Part shown: positions 29,629 to 40,258 of the stretch, piece by piece
Position numbering within the stretch: position 1 is the first letter of the stretch
How the letters are laid out: each line of letters begins with the position of its first letter
From: Pohlia nutans
Taxonomy: Eukaryota; Streptophyta; Bryopsida; Bryales; Mniaceae
DNA length: 64,000 nucleotides
Assembly: GCA_022496805.1 (NCBI GenBank)
Contig: CM040090.1
Coordinates: forward strand, 3,528,001-3,592,000
Direction: 5' to 3'
The notes under the pieces: generated by a model
What the model was told of the DNA's origin: nothing
The model's database searches: none
What the model saw: the letters and a program-made list of their open reading frames with translations, nothing else
Translations under genes and position numbers: made by a program

Positions 29629-32600
29629 ATGGCGATGGCGACGATGCGCGTGTCACCTGCTGTGAGTGACCGTGCTGCGGCTCTTGCCACCTCCGTGACG
29701 TCGACACCGCCTTGTCGAATTAATGTACGTGGTGAAAAACGTTTCTCATTTTCTCTGAATTTGTGAGACAATTTTCTTGGCTTTTTCGTGGTACCCTAGA
29801 ATGTTTCGTGCCAAGGAATTCAGTGTGCAGCGAATCTTTCGAAGCAGTTTTACGATGGATTGGTTGCAGAAAGTTTGGATTTGAGAATGTTGGACTGGAT
29901 ATGATTAGTTTTTAGGGTTGTGAGATAGCAGCAACTCGACGATCATGTTACCTTCCTCTAGTTTCAGAGACTTGGTAAGTCATCAAAACATCAGGACAGA
30001 TTGTAAGGCTCGTCAATCGTGAATTAGGTCATGTGTGGAGACATTCAATGCTTCATGACTGATTAATTTTATGCACGCTACTCGCAGGCATCTCCTAGAA
30101 CCACTGCCAGCGACAGATTGTGCCGAGATTGGTCGTCACTGGCTGTTCTTTCCCCTGGAGTGAATCCTGCCAGACACACGAAAAGGTAACAGTTGACGAA
30201 TTCTAATCTTAACCCCTAAAGGACCAAGAAGCCCGAATCGAGCCTCATGTTTTTTTTAGTATTTTTTAGCAAGTCCTATGTGGAGTTTCTTTAGTTCAAA
30301 TTCCTTTGTGTTTTGACCAACTCATACAATGTTCTTCACTGATTCCGGTGATATAATACCTGACCCCATCTGAATTTTACTTTTTACAATATGATCGATT
30401 GAATTTGTCATTTTGAAACCATGAATCCCAAGAAGCCCGAATTGGGCCTCATGTATTTTTTAGCATTTTTTAGCAAGTCCTATGTGGACTTTCTTTAGTT
30501 CAAATTTCTTTGTGTTTTGACCAACTCGTAGAATGTTCTTCACTGATTCCGGTGATATAAAACTTGACCCCATCTGAATTTTACTTTTTACAATATGATC
30601 GATTGAATTTGTCATTTTGAAACCATGAATCCTTGGTTCGTTAGGGCTTCAATTCATTTTCTGCTTCATATCATGTGTGTGTGTGTGTGTGTGGAAATTA
30701 AGCCATGATGCCACTGATATAGAGAAACGAATAATTGTGGCAGCAGGCCTAATGATTCGACTAAGAAGCAAGAAGGGTGGCTAGTTGCGGCACACAGGAA
30801 GGCAAACATAAGCGTGAAGAAGCAAGAGAACGTCCCGCTTGTGACATTGACGGACTCGTCGGGAACGCCGCATCACTTGAGCTCATTCCTGCAACAGCCT
30901 GCCGGCACGCAGTCCATGCTGAATACCAAAGCCTTGCAGCGATACGAGTACGTGGGAGACGATGTGTACCGCTGCTACTTGCCCAAAGTGACGCTGCTCA
31001 ACTTTGAGGTGGCCCCTATCGTGGACCTCTTTGTGGCCGCCAGTGATGTGGACTGCCGAGTGGAGATGCGGCAGTGCACGGTCAGTACTGCGCCCAAACT
31101 TTACTGTGCCTATCGGACTAAAACTCTTCACCCCTAAAGGACCAAGGATTCACAGCACAAAATGACAAATTGAAATGATCATATTGTGAAAAGTCAATAA
31201 TTCAGATAGGGCCAAATTTTATATCACCAGAAGTAGTGAAGATCGTTGCATGTGTTGGTCGAAGGACAAATAAATTTGAACAAAAACGAGTCCGTATAGG
31301 ACTTACTCAAAACTCTTAAAAAGCATGGAGCCCAATTTGGGTTTCTTGGTCCTTTCGGGGTTAAATTGTGCTGGCACATTACTTGTTGTCTGGCTTATAT
31401 CGTGGCTAACGTTGCTAAACAATATTTGTGCAGTTTTCAGGGTCCCAAGCTGTGGAAGACCAGAATGAACGATTTTCAGGTATGTTAGCATGTTGGAGAA
31501 TAAATAATCCCCATTGGATTCGAATCATGTCGTTAAATTCTGGTTATATGCCGAGCTGTCAAGGTCCAGAGACAGGAATTAGGCTTTCTTGTTGATACAG
31601 TGCATAGATGATTACTTCTGAGTTCGTTGCCAAAATCTTGAGCATAACATTTATTTGTTGTCGTGCGTAGCCAGCTTGAAGAATCACCTCACATGGCATG
31701 ATACCCCTGAGGGAGATCAAGTTCTGCACTTGGATACCGAGCTCAATGTCCAACTGGAGGTAATGTGTGTCTCCATCGTCCTGTGCACTGGTCTTCATAT
31801 ATACGTGCTCCAGTTTCCTAAACGTGATAGACCCTGAATTCCTCTATTTATTCGCGTTGAAACTTTACCGAAAGCTCCGTCTGCTTGAATGAGTAGACAG
31901 CTTGCACATGCACCATGCATCAGAAATAAGAATAGCCTAGGATTGCCCCATAGTCTAACACGTACTCCAGCCTGATGAAGGGAGCCTGAACTACGTACAA
32001 TTTTCTAGAGTAATATCTGCTGGTTAACCCCTAAAGGACCATAAGTCCCCCAAGGGACCTCATGTTTTTTTAGTTTTTAAGAGTAGGTTTTATGTAGATT
32101 TTCTTTTGTTCAAATTTCTTTATTTTTTATTCAACACACGCAATGTTTTTCACTAATTCCAGTGATATAAAATGTGGTCCTATTTAAATTACATTTCTCA
32201 CAATTTGATCGTTTAAATTTGTCATTTTAAAACCATGAATCATTGGTCCTTTAGGGGTTAAGGAAGGGATGTATTAATACGTGATCATGGTGGCAGGTGT
32301 ACACGGTTCCTTTCACAATGCTACCGCTTTCAGCAGTTGAAGTTCCTGGAAACGCGTAAGTTTCTACCCAGAACAGTAATGTTTCGCATAAATTGCAGGC
32401 TGCTAATTCTTCTTCAGTCGAGTACATTGACAGCAAGTTCTCCCCACGTGTTATACGCTAAACACTACATAACACAGGGCATGGCTGCTCATCGGTAGTG
32501 TTTGAACTAATTCTGTAACCCGCCGGTGTTGGTTCGGAAGCAGAGCTCTACGTTGGCGTTTTGAATTTTTGAATTTCTGCGCGACCGAGGGGATCAACTG

Positions 32601-32859
32601 AATTTCGAAGTACTTACTCATTGTGGTGGTTGGGTGGCATGAATGAATGCGCAGGATCATGCAGGCGATGCTGGACCGGCTGATTCCTTTGTTCCTGGAT
32701 TACCTGTTCGTGGACTACAAGAGGTGGGTGGATGAGGAGGCACTGGGCCTGGGGGCCAACACCATCCCACTGACAACGCGGGCCTTGGGGTCAGCTTCAG
32801 ATTCGAATAATTCAGATGATTCAAAGTCGGATTGCCAACCCTTGAAGCTCTCGTCGTGA
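29629..32859 (+). CDS. Probable DUF1997 family protein, plastid-targeted, seven exons
   Basis: Exons: 29629-29724, 30088-30185, 30747-31080, 31434-31479, 31671-31759, 32297-32355 and 32655-32859; GT-AG throughout, phases close to 308 residues. The first 60 residues are rich in Ala, Ser, Thr and Arg with no acidic run, typical of a chloroplast transit peptide. The body contains LSSFLQQPAG, a Tyr-rich strand with VGDDVYRCYLP, LLNFEVAPIVDLFV, then LHLDTELNVQLE and a C-terminal helix MQAMLDRLIPLFLDYLF. This order fits the DUF1997 family of cyanobacteria and plants, as I recall it; function unknown. The C-terminus is Ser/Asp-rich. Start: first ATG of a good local context, with a second at 29635. 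Introns 2, 3 and 5 contain family E TTAA elements. Pieces of this gene are copied at 14.8 kb and in both palindrome arms. Confidence 0.85.
30209..30652. mobile_element. Family E TTAA element, nearly two tandem copies (intron 2)
   Basis: The left end TTAACCCCTAAAGGACCAAG opens one copy that runs to 'aaaccatgaatcc' near 30430. A second copy then starts at 'aagaagcccgaattgggcc' without a left end and runs to a decayed right end near 30652. The two bodies are almost identical, as expected from a local tandem duplication. Confidence 0.85.
30674..30693. repeat. (GT)n microsatellite
   Basis: About ten GT units within intron 2 of the DUF1997 gene. Confidence 0.85.
31127..31364. mobile_element. TTAA element, family E (intron 3, inverted)
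   Basis: The left end TTCACCCCTAAAGGACCAAG has one change in the TTAA; the right end is TTGGTCCTTTCGGGGTTAA. It is 238 bases long, the same as 32024-32261. Confidence 0.85.
32024..32261. mobile_element. TTAA element, family E (intron 5), intact ends
   Basis: TTAACCCCTAAAGGACCATA at the left and ATTGGTCCTTTAGGGGTTAA at the right, both with TTAA. It can serve as the reference copy of this 238-base family. Confidence 0.9.
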
Positions 32860-33417
32860 TTTATTCTGTATTTCATGCGCGCTCAGTTGCCGTAGCAAGC
32901 AAGAGGAGCGTGCAGAGAAGTCAGTGCCAGTGCGTGCGATATGCTACTGGATCGATCGGGACAATGCTGGAAGGAAGGAATGAATGAATGACTTGATTCA
33001 GCTGGTCCGCGGCATAGAATAGATAGTATTCCACCAGACAATCTATTGATCGTCTGGATTGAATCACGCATTGATTGTGCACCACAAGAATTCAAGCACT
33101 ATGCTCGTGAAGAATTCTTGTGACTGTCAGGAATTTACATGTAGCTCCGTCTCTAGCTAGCTACCGCTCGCTGTTGCTACAACATTGAACAGCTAAAACC
33201 CCAGTATAGTGGTGGTACATCACGGTCAGCGTGTACATTATATAATGTACAATTAAGTGCGTTAGGCATGGTAGTGACTAGGCAGAAATGGACGAAAGTC
33301 ACATGACTAGTTCGTCGATTGGTTCTAAAGAACATTAGGACAACTGACATGTTGACACCATTGATTAATTCTAAAACAACAATCCATTACGGGATATATA
33401 CGTGGATTTGGCTGGTG
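32860..33417. other. 3' flank of the DUF1997 gene
   Basis: Probably the 3' untranslated region followed by intergenic DNA. No other gene is seen. Confidence 0.45.
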
Positions 33418-34300
33418 GATCCTGAATTAGGTCATTTGCCATCCGGCCTGGAGGATATGTTGTGTGACACTTAAGTTATGCTTGGAAGGAGACAATTCAA
33501 TAGCAGAAGAATCCCTGGATGGTATATTGACTTCAGGATGCATTCCAGGCAGGCACGCTCCTGAATTGCAGGCATCTCCGAGAACCACTGAGCATCAGAT
33601 GATCATGTGAGTCGGGAGTGAATCCTGGCATCACACATGAAATAGGGTACCTCGGAAACGAAGATCAAATTGACCCTGTGACCCTTACTGGTGGGTGCAA
33701 TTCTGCTAGCTCAATCCACTTCCACGGCGTGGCTGCTGATGGTTTGAACAATTAACCTGGACTCGGCGAATCATTTGAAACGGATTCGAATCATTGATGA
33801 CTGTCGGTCGATGAATTAGGTTAAGATATGCCGGACTGTCAAGAATGTGCGAACCAGGAATTAGGCTACCTTGCATGATCTCTTTCTTGTTGACAACACA
33901 GTGCATAAATTATTAGTACCACTGAATTCGTTGCCAAAACATTTTCCAGAGCATATGTAGCCAAAAAATTTGTTTTCGTTGTCACGACCGGTGCGTAGCC
34001 AGTCAGCCCGAAGAATCGCCTTGAGCAAATTAAATGGCGTTCAGACCTACCCCCGACGGAGGCGTGATACTCCAACTACTAGCTGCACTTGGACACCGAG
34101 AGCTAGCCTCGATCATTGTCCAACTGGATATGTATACGTCAGTGCGTCGAGATCCATCGATGGTCCTACAGGTGCACCGGTCTTCATGTAAGAGCTTACA
34201 TACGTGCTCTTCAGGAGAGTTTCCTAAATTACGCACGTGATCCACGGAGGCGCAAGAACGATGTTAACTTATCTACGGAGGAGGCACAAGAACGATCGGT
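33418..34300 (+). pseudogene. Decayed partial copy of the DUF1997 gene, palindrome arm 1
   Basis: Bases 33566-33660 match exon 2 of the gene ('ggcatctcc-agaaccactg', 'ggagtgaatcctg'). Bases 33800-34010 match the end of intron 4 and the acceptor of exon 5 ('ggactgtcaag', 'caggaattaggct', 'gcgtagccagtc'). Bases 34070-34240 match a scrambled exon 5 ('gcacttggacaccgagagct', 'gtccaactgga', 'gtgcaccggtcttcat'). Exons 3 and 4 are missing and frames are broken. It lies directly downstream of the parent gene in the same orientation. Confidence 0.75.
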
Positions 34301-34495
34301 GTTCCCAGGGTCCTCCGCCCCGAGCGCGATTGCCGCAGCCAAGTTAGACGACCGCCGACCTTACTGGCGAGAATTTCGGGCTTACTGCAGTGAGGGCGGA
34401 GAGCGAGTGGCAGAGCTTAGGAGCGTGGCGGTACAGAGAGTGCATCACCGGGGGCCTTGGGATTCATGTGGATGCGCGAGTCCCGGGTGCATGAT

Positions 34496-34577
34496 GTCGC
34501 TTTGGCCGAGTGGTTAAGGCGTGTGCCTGCTAAGTACATGGGGTTTCCCCGCAAGAGTTCGAATCTCTTAGGCGACG
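34496..34577 (+). tRNA. tRNA-Ser(GCT), copy 2
   Basis: An 82-base cloverleaf: acceptor GTCGCTT/AGGCGAC, D arm GGCCGAGTGGTTAAGGC, anticodon stem TGTGC/GTACA with loop CTGCTAA (anticodon GCT), variable arm GGGGTTTCCCC, T arm AGAGTTCGAATCTCT. All stems pair. It reads AGC and AGT codons. The nearest T run downstream is about 55 bases away. Confidence 0.92.
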
Positions 34578-34654
34578 AACCCAGAAGAGTGGTTCATTCA
34601 AATCATCAGTGACATCTCCCCTCACCTTTTTATTTCTTGCTCATATTGTGGCAG

Positions 34655-34904
34655 CAGCTGCTGCACTTGGAAACCGATCTCAGTGTCCAACTGGAGGTAA
34701 TGTGTGTCTCCATCGTCCTATGCACTGGTCTTCATATATACGTGCTCCAATTTCCTAAACGTGATAACTTAGAACCTGAATTCTTCTATTCGCATTGAAA
34801 CTTTTCTTCTGTCTGCTTGAATGAGTAGACAGCTTGCATATGCACCATGCATCAGAAATTAGAATAGCCTAGGATTGCCCCATAGTCTAACACGTACTCC
34901 AGCA
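34655..34904 (+). pseudogene. Fragment of the DUF1997 gene (exon 5 and intron 5), copy 2
   Basis: The fragment begins at 'ctgctgcacttggaaaccga' and follows the parent at 31715-31976 closely, through the donor and into intron 5, ending at 'acgtactccagc'. At 34765-34771 it reads TAACTTA where the parent has a single TA. Confidence 0.85.
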
Positions 34905-36534
34905 TCACAAAGGAAGGCAACACTCACAAAGGCTACTGAATGTTATGCAATCAATGAATGAATGAACCCCCCAATTATACCGGCACACTAGTTATGGCTA
35001 TTAGTGTGTATGACGCTAATTGCATGACTCTTTTCAAAACCAAAGTGCCAATGAGCCCCCGACTATACCAGCATGTTGGAGTAAGGTGCACTGATTATGG
35101 CTATTAGTGCGTGTGACATTAATTGCAAGGACACACACTAATTTCAATAATTTGGGATTTATGGGTTGTAAAATTGTACTTGTGATACTAATTGCCATTA
35201 ATACATATCTTTAACCCCCTCTTTGTGTTAAAATTAGTATGTATTTTAAATATGGAAATGGGAGGATTCCAAATAATTTTATTGAGAGAAATTGTTTTTT
35301 GTATCTAATATAGTACAGACGAGTATACGAAAAATAAAATAAGAAATCATTCAAATCAATTCTCACTGCACAATATGAAGTCTACAATTGGTACACAAAC
35401 ATTTATGTATGTAAGAATTCTTCTAAGCATGTATGTGACAAAATCTTTGAGTGGTAGATTTCAAATACATCCCTAACACTTCAGGAGATTGTCACATACA
35501 TTTTTTTAATTATAAGAACAAATGATTGGAACAAGTCAAGATGGATTAAGATTTATGCTCTATAGGATTTGGGATTTACAAGGGTTTAAAAAAAAACAAT
35601 CTTTTTTGCAATCTTTTCATGAGGCCCTAAATAAGACCGAGAAGAAGACGGCGTGCATAGTTGTGCGAGGGTTATTACAAAAGCAATTGATCATGCTATG
35701 TAAGATTTATGCCCTCGAGGATTATTGATTAAACCTTGTTTTCGAAGAACAACTTGACACCAACTAAGATCAACAATAAGAAGAAGCGAATTGCATCAAA
35801 CCAATGGATTCAACAATGTCCATGTTGAAGCATCGTTGGTGAAATGGAAATCCCAACTTTCGCTTTCACCCATGCACCATAAAACTTAAATCCACGTCTT
35901 CTCACGGCAAAGTAATGAAAATGAACAAAATTTGTGAGAAGACCCACGCCGTAAGTTTTGAAACCCAATGAATCATGAAGTGGTAGGTAGTGCAAAGATT
36001 TCCTCGCATAGGCAACATTACTCACACAAATGCAACTTGTTGATAAAAACACCCCAAGGTCTTTTCTAACACCTCATTTTACCCTTATTTGCAACCATCA
36101 CGATCCCCTAAATCCTATGATTTCACTAAAGTGTCCTAGTTTCACAATGTGACTCACACCAAATTTCTCTCAAATTAACAAATAGTGTTACACACTAATC
36201 TTTTGTAATACTAATTTCTCACACACTTTGATAGCCATAATTAGTGTAGTGCATTGTATTTGTGCCACAATTTCAATTGCGGCCTTTTGAAAATGTATTG
36301 CAAGCTCCAAAATGTTCATTGAATGTAGAGTATCACAACACAAATTCACAGCAAGTAGAAAATTATGTCTCCAACATTATATGTAATTTATATAGTTTAT
36401 TGAAGATACTGTCAAAAAAACCCAAAAGCACCTCTAGGTAGTTAGGGCCTCCCATGTTAAACAAAATGAAAATCCATAATACTCCTTGGTGTCAGTCATA
36501 AATGCCAAAAATCTTAGTTTGAACGGCCATGTGC

Positions 36535-36864
36535 TTAACCCCTAAACGTACCGATCCTTTGAACACAAGTAGATGCTAGCCTCAAAGATAGATATTAGCA
36601 TGGCTTAAATGTACATGAGATGTACATGAGAGAACCATTGCAAACATAAAATCTACCCAACAAATTTGACATACTTGCAGTTGGAGGTCTCTCTAATATT
36701 ATCAACAACTTCTCATCACAAGAGAACTATTGTAATTGGTAGGAAATTTAATAGTCTTACAAAGCTGACTTGGATGAAAGTCATCCAAAATTGTATGAAA
36801 AAACTGCAAGGCTTTGAATCTGTTCGTGATCCAGTTTCTGGATGCTGGGACGTTTAGGGGTTAA
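36535..36864. mobile_element. TTAA element, family A (330 bp), in the palindrome spacer
   Basis: TTAACCCCTAAACGTACCGA at the left and TGGGACGTTTAGGGGTTAA at the right. Reverse orientation of 2011-2340. Confidence 0.88.
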
Positions 36865-37039
36865 TTCAAAATGAAAACATACTTTGTGCAAAAGATACTT
36901 ATATTAAAATTTTCACTTATGTTTAACAATTGCCATATACATTTGACAATAATGCAAGTTTCATTGCCCAAAATGATACACAACTTTTGACATCAATGAA
37001 GAGTGTCTGCACAAGTGGCACAAAGGGTTGTCTCCCTAG

Positions 37040-37152
37040 GTGTCACAAATAGTCAAGTGTCATAAATAGTCAAGTGTCACAAATAGTTAAGTGTCACAAA
37101 TAGTCAAGTGTCACAAATAGTTAAGTGTCACAAATAGTCAAGTGTCACAAAT
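37040..37152. repeat. 17-bp minisatellite, about seven units
   Basis: Unit AAGTGTCACAAATAGTC, with C or T at the last base alternating between neighbours, so the higher-order unit may be 34 bases. Confidence 0.92.
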
Positions 37153-38199
37153 AGAATGCACAACCTTAAGTGCAACACTCTTGCCTTAGATAAGCTTCTT
37201 TCAATATATGTACAATTTTGTTATAGAAATTTCAATAGCATCAAAACATTAAGGTTTTCCAAAATCCAAAATATTACCTAAGTTGCTCTTATTAATGGCA
37301 TTTTGTTCGGAAAATCATTGCTCACATATTTCAATGTTTGATAAAATCATTAATCAAAGTTTTGCCATTTGGACGAATTAATAAACCACTCAAGTTGCTT
37401 CTGCAAATTGATTATAGCTATGGATTTATGGAGTCATCAAGTCACATTTGAATTTTTTTAACATGATTGTTTTTGTAAAATACCTTTCATTGAATGCAAT
37501 AGTGTAAATTTTAAACTTTTCATAATTTTAAAGATTTTGGTATGTTATTGCAAATGGCAAAAAATATTTTGAAATCAAAGCAAACTATTATTATACATTT
37601 CAAAATCATTGACTTTCAAATATTTGATTACATTGTGTTCTTAAGCATTAGGGGTTAAAATAATACTTGTCGCATTCATGGATGAGAACAAGGAACATTG
37701 TACCCTGCTATCAGGATCGGCAACATCTGTTATACATTTTACAATGATGTGAATATTCTCTAAAATTAAATATATATTATTTAAAACTCTCTTTTTCCCC
37801 ACTAAATAGAATCAACTTCTGAAAAAGTAATTTCCTAAAAACTTGAGCTTCTCTTTTCATAATGATTTTTTGTCGACCATGATAGTCAAGTACGGTATTA
37901 TGGTTTGGGCAATTAGTATCACAAGTACAATTTTACAACCCATAAATCCCAAATTATTGAAATTAGTGTGTGTCCTTGCAATTAATGTCACACGCACTAA
38001 TAGCCATAATCAGTGCACCTTACTCCAACATGCTGGTATAGTCGGGGGCTCATTGGCACTTTGGTTTTGAAAAGAGTCATGCAATTAGCGTCATACACAC
38101 TAATAGCCATAACTAGTGTGCCGGTATAATTGGGGGGTTCATTCATTCATTGATTGCATAACATTCAGTAGCCTTTGTGAGTGTTGCCTTCCTTTGTGA

Positions 38200-38449
38200 T
38201 GCTGGAGTACGTGTTAGACTATGGGGCAATCCTAGGCTATTCTAATTTCTGATGCATGGTGCATATGCAAGCTGTCTACTCATTCAAGCAGACAGAAGAA
38301 AAGTTTCAATGCGAATAGAAGAATTCAGGTTCTAAGTTATCACGTTTAGGAAATTGGAGCACGTATATATGAAGACCAGTGCATAGGACGATGGAGACAC
38401 ACATTACCTCCAGTTGGACACTGAGATCGGTTTCCAAGTGCAGCAGCTG
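38200..38449 (-). pseudogene. Fragment of the DUF1997 gene (exon 5 and intron 5), copy 3
   Basis: Mirror image of 34655-34904, including the TAAGTTA form (complement of TAACTTA) at 38333-38339. Confidence 0.85.
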
Positions 38450-38526
38450 CTGCCACAATATGAGCAAGAAATAAAAAGGTGAGGGGAGATGTCACTGATG
38501 ATTTGAATGAACCACTCTTCTGGGTT

Positions 38527-38608
38527 CGTCGCCTAAGAGATTCGAACTCTTGCGGGGAAACCCCATGTACTTAGCAGGCACACGCCTTAACCACTCGGCC
38601 AAAGCGAC
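38527..38608 (-). tRNA. tRNA-Ser(GCT), copy 3
   Basis: Exact mirror image of the tRNA at 34496-34577, with all stems intact and anticodon GCT. Confidence 0.92.
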
Positions 38609-38803
38609 ATCATGCACCCGGGACTCGCGCATCCACATGAATCCCAAGGCCCCCGGTGATGCACTCTCTGTACCGCCACGCTCCTAAGCTCTGCCACTCG
38701 CTCTCCGCCCTCACTGCAGTAAGCCCGAAATTCTCGCCAGTAAGGTCGGCGGTCGTCTAACTTGGCTGCGGCAATCGCGCTCGGGGCGGAGGACCCTGGG
38801 AAC

Positions 38804-39650
38804 ACCGATCGTTCTTGTGCCTCCTCCGTAGATAAGTTAACATCGTTCTTGCGCCTCCGTGGATCACGTGCGTAATTTAGGAAACTCTCCTGAAGAGCAC
38901 GTATGTAAGCTCTTACATGAAGACCGGTGCACCTGTAGGACCATCGATGGATCTCGACGCACTGACGTATACATATCCAGTTGGACAATGATCGAGGCTA
39001 GCTCTCGGTGTCCAAGTGCAGCTAGTAGTTGGAGTATCACGCCTCCGTCGGGGGTAGGTCTGAACGCCATTTAATTTGCTCAAGGCGATTCTTCGGGCTG
39101 ACTGGCTACGCACCGGTCGTGACAACGAAAACAAATTTTTTGGCTACATATGCTCTGGAAAATGTTTTGGCAACGAATTCAGTGGTACTAATAATTTATG
39201 CACTGTGTTGTCAACAAGAAAGAGATCATGCAAGGTAGCCTAATTCCTGGTTCGCACATTCTTGACAGTCCGGCATATCTTAACCTAATTCATCGACCGA
39301 CAGTCATCAATGATTCGAATCCGTTTCAAATGATTCGCCGAGTCCAGGTTAATTGTTCAAACCATCAGCAGCCACGCCGTGGAAGTGGATTGAGCTAGCA
39401 GAATTGCACCCACCAGTAAGGGTCACAGGGTCAATTTGATCTTCGTTTCCGAGGTACCCTATTTCATGTGTGATGCCAGGATTCACTCCCGACTCACATG
39501 ATCATCTGATGCTCAGTGGTTCTCGGAGATGCCTGCAAGTGGAACGCATCGGTCAATAGCATCCAGGGATTCTGCTGTTGAATGGTCTCCTTCCGAGCAT
39601 AAGTGTCACGCCGCATGTCCCGACCGGATGGCAAATGACCTAATTCAGGG
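38804..39650 (-). pseudogene. Decayed partial copy of the DUF1997 gene, palindrome arm 2
   Basis: Mirror image of 33418-34300. From 39539 outward the match to arm 1 drops sharply but remains visible to about 39650-39680 ('cctgaattaggtcatttgcc' complement, 'ccagccaaatc'). Confidence 0.75.
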
Positions 39651-40258
39651 CTCACCAGCCAAATCTAGTTATACTAAATTGGATTGCTGTTTAGTCAACT
39701 TGTAACCACTTCTCTCAAACTAGATCAGAGCATTCATGAGGAGCGCTCAGCATGGTCGTGAGTTTCAGAGATCCTCACTTACTCTATCAATCAATATAAT
39801 CTCTCTGAACTAATTAAGTACGGACATTCTACAAATTCCAGCTAATCCATTCAACATGAGCTTCAAAACATATGCTTCACATTGATTTCCTTAGTTATAT
39901 AAACACTCAGGGGCACCAAGGACGCAAAAGTAATAGTTGATCAGCCGAGAAGCCAAGAAATCTTCCAAAACATTCAAAGAGTGCTGTTTTAGAAAGGGTA
40001 TCTAGAGAAACCTGACTCCATTGATCAAGGAACTCGGGCAGCAAAAAGACGATAGAGTCCATATTACAGAATCCACTGTATTTATATGTAAGGAGCAAAA
40101 GCTCAAAGGAACAATGGTACGAGATCATCTTCTATTCTACAACCCAGTGACACGATTGTTCTCACCACCAGCGTAGAGGCACGTGGCCTCTTCTACATAC
40201 TGAACCACGAGGCTCGCCATGGCCACTAGTGAGAGAGTGCAGTCGACAAATGCTGGCT
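39651..40258. other. 3' flank of the plastocyanin gene
   Basis: Probably includes the plastocyanin 3' untranslated region. No other gene is supported. Confidence 0.5.

Larger units (their letters stand above)
33566..35196 (+). repeat. Palindrome arm 1 (about 1.63 kb)
   Basis: Every stretch I compared is the exact complement of arm 2 at 37908-39538. Positions obey x + y = 73104 across the whole arm with no length change, so there are no net insertions or deletions. Beyond the inner edge (ATTGCC, 35191-35196) the two sides are unrelated. Beyond the outer edge they stay related but diverged. Confidence 0.95.
35197..37907. other. Palindrome spacer (about 2.7 kb)
   Basis: Single-copy AT-rich DNA between the arms. 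Its left part, with the arm edge, holds a possible element: 'gtgcactgattatggctatt' near 35087 has a related complement near 36230-36250. Frames such as 35522-35728 show no domain. Confidence 0.6.
37908..39538 (-). repeat. Palindrome arm 2 (about 1.63 kb)
   Basis: Reverse complement of 33566-35196 in every stretch compared, including the same frames and the same tRNA. The outer edge is at TGCAA (39534-39538). Confidence 0.95.

Noticed and set aside
34116..34517. 133-codon frame in both palindrome arms
   Set aside because: It runs through the scrambled DUF1997 copy and into the tRNA-Ser gene. Its presence in both arms reflects the palindrome, not selection.
33566..39538. Palindrome as a plastid-type inverted repeat or a viral insertion
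   Set aside because: The arms contain nuclear-type tRNA-Ser and pieces of a nuclear intron-containing gene, with no plastid or viral coding sequence.
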